Positions 63,181-64,000 of a stretch of DNA of 64,000 nucleotides are shown here, one piece after another. Each line of letters begins with the position of its first letter. Positions within the stretch are counted from its first letter, which is position 1. The stretch covers positions 62,001 through 126,000 of the forward strand of contig JIBA01000017.1 of NCBI GenBank assembly GCA_000620545.1, in the 5' to 3' direction. Both the position numbers and the translations under genes were made by a program. A model generated the notes under the pieces. That model made no database searches. It was not told the DNA's origin and saw only the letters and a program-made list of their open reading frames with translations. The stretch comes from Intrasporangiaceae bacterium URHB0013. Lineage in GTDB: Bacteria > Actinomycetota > Actinomycetes > Actinomycetales > Dermatophilaceae.

Positions 63181-63195
63181 ACTGGTCTGACCAGT
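63181..63195. promoter_or_regulatory. GntR-type operator between the catabolic operon and the amidase
   Basis: ACTGGTCTGACCAGT is a perfect 7-1-7 palindrome with the TGGTC-N-GACCA core typical of FCD-subfamily GntR regulators (LldR, PdhR, FadR-like). It lies 33 bases before the dehydrogenase start and 108 bases before the amidase start, so one repressor could control both directions. The regulator gene is not in the window and may lie to the right. Confidence 0.75.
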
Positions 63196-63302
63196 AGACT
63201 TTTTCGCCGTCAGAGGTACCGTTTCTCTCATCAGGCCGGATGTCAAGACCTCGTCCGGCCGGCCACCGCGGCCCGAGGGCCGTCCGACGCGGAAGGACGT
63301 CC

Positions 63303-64000
63303 ATGCCGCATCCGTCTGGCCGACCGGCCAGCCTCACCGCCACCGAGCTCGTCGCCGCCTACGACTCGGGACACCTCTCACCCGTCGAGGTGCTCGCCGA
63401 CGTCATCGACGTCATCGAGGCGCGCGAGTCCGAGCTGAACGCGTTCTGGCAGCTCGATCTGGAAGCCGCCCGTGTCACGGCTACAGCAAGCGAAAAGCGT
63501 TGGCGCAATAGGGAGCCCGTCGGCCCGGTCGATGGCGTCCCGGTGACCATCAAGGAGAACCTCGCACGCGCAGGGGTTCCGATGCCCGCGGGCACCGCCG
63601 GCGTCGAGCCCGTCGTGCCGACGCGCAGCAGTCCCCTCGTCGAGCGCATCGAGGAGTCCGGCGGAGTCGTGCTCGGCTCCACGGTGATGCCGGACTGGGG
63701 CATGCTCAGCTCCGGCGTGTCGAGCCTGCACGGCATCACCCGCTCCCCCTGGGATCCCACTCTGACGACGGGCGGCTCGAGCTCGGGCGCCGGCGCCGCG
63801 GCGGCCGGCGGCTACGGTCCCCTGCATGTTGGCACCGACATCGGTGGCTCCATCCGGCTGCCCGGCACCTGGCTGGGCCTCACTACGCTCAAGCCGAGCG
63901 CCGGACGGGTACCCCTCGACACGCCCTACCTCGGCCGCGCAGCGGGCCCGCTGACGCGGTCGGCCCGGGACGCCGCCCTGCTCCTCTCGGTCATCAGCCG
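63303..64000 (+). CDS. Amidase-signature enzyme (N-terminal part, runs off the window)
   Basis: About 232 codons are visible, open to the right edge. The amidase signature set is present: VTIKENLARAG with the catalytic Lys, TGGSSSGAGAAAAGG with the cis Ser, and GTDIGGSIRLPG carrying the Ser nucleophile. It hydrolyses a C-N amide bond. The ATG at 63303 has AAGGA at good spacing. Divergent from the import operon and sharing its operator, it probably acts on the imported compound in the cytoplasm; no signal peptide is seen. Confidence 0.92.
   Translation, partial: MPHPSGRPASLTATELVAAYDSGHLSPVEVLADVIDVIEARESELNAFWQLDLEAARVTATASEKRWRNREPVGPVDGVPVTIKENLARAGVPMPAGTAGVEPVVPTRSSPLVERIEESGGVVLGSTVMPDWGMLSSGVSSLHGITRSPWDPTLTTGGSSSGAGAAAAGGYGPLHVGTDIGGSIRLPGTWLGLTTLKPSAGRVPLDTPYLGRAAGPLTRSARDAALLLSVIS

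Overview
The window is high-GC (about 70%) actinobacterial chromosome. It carries the mraZ-rsmH-ftsL-ftsI-murE-murF-mraY division and cell-wall cluster, a DNPR-type (diaminopimelate) MurE, an RpoD with Lys/Ala-rich linkers, a SAM-IV riboswitch and many families typical of Actinobacteria (DUF4192, DUF6318, TM0106-type nuclease-helicase, MoxR-DUF58-transglutaminase). My best guess is a member of the Micrococcales, possibly of the Intrasporangiaceae/Dermatophilaceae type; this rests on overall gene character, not on a marker-gene comparison. I saw no rRNA, tRNA, insertion sequence, prophage or CRISPR array.

Layout. 1-8.25 kb: the dcw cluster on the minus strand, with translationally coupled genes and mraZ first; three 10-bp-spaced GTGGRG repeats overlap the mraZ promoter. 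8.77-13.35 kb: divergent moxR-DUF58-tgpA operon, preceded by two more pairs of the same repeat. 13.6-16.8 kb: a small Cys-containing protein, a possible broken mini-gene, sigA with promoter and terminator, and a universal stress protein. 17-18.4 kb: metX under a SAM-IV riboswitch. 18.6-24.9 kb: DUF4192, DUF1232 and EcsC-like proteins, a MalY/PatB-type PLP enzyme and a family A DNA polymerase. 24.9-25.1 kb: a mirrored array of 32-bp repeats between convergent genes. 25.1-30.2 kb: PAC2 protein and HrpA helicase. 30.3-34.3 kb: secreted or anchored proteins of unknown role and a FemX-like peptidoglycan branching enzyme. 34.3-37.3 kb: two membrane proteins, an ADP-ribosylglycohydrolase fused to a Cys-phosphatase, and a helical hypothetical. 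37.4-45.8 kb: TM0106-type nuclease/RNase H/helicase, a large secreted subtilase and a VOC protein. 45.9-50.7 kb: DoxX protein and an McrBC-type (type IV) restriction module. 51.1-54.4 kb: a lipoprotein pair with an internal fall in GC, and small membrane proteins. 54.4-63.1 kb: an eight-gene catabolic and transport operon (LeuB/tartrate-dehydrogenase-like enzyme, complete oligopeptide-type ABC importer, aldehyde dehydrogenase, SDR), divergent from an amidase that runs off the window; a perfect GntR-type operator lies between them.

How the parts work together. The dcw genes make lipid II precursors and start septation. FemX probably adds a bridge residue to those precursors. The import operon looks like a self-contained route for taking up and oxidising an amide- or hydroxyacid-type compound that I cannot identify. 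McrBC and possibly the TM0106-like protein are the nucleic-acid defence or processing functions. The least explained signals are the mirrored 32-bp array, an octamer (GTATGCCG/CGGCATAC) present about 29 times in coding and non-coding DNA in both orientations, and the extra MraZ-like repeats facing moxR.
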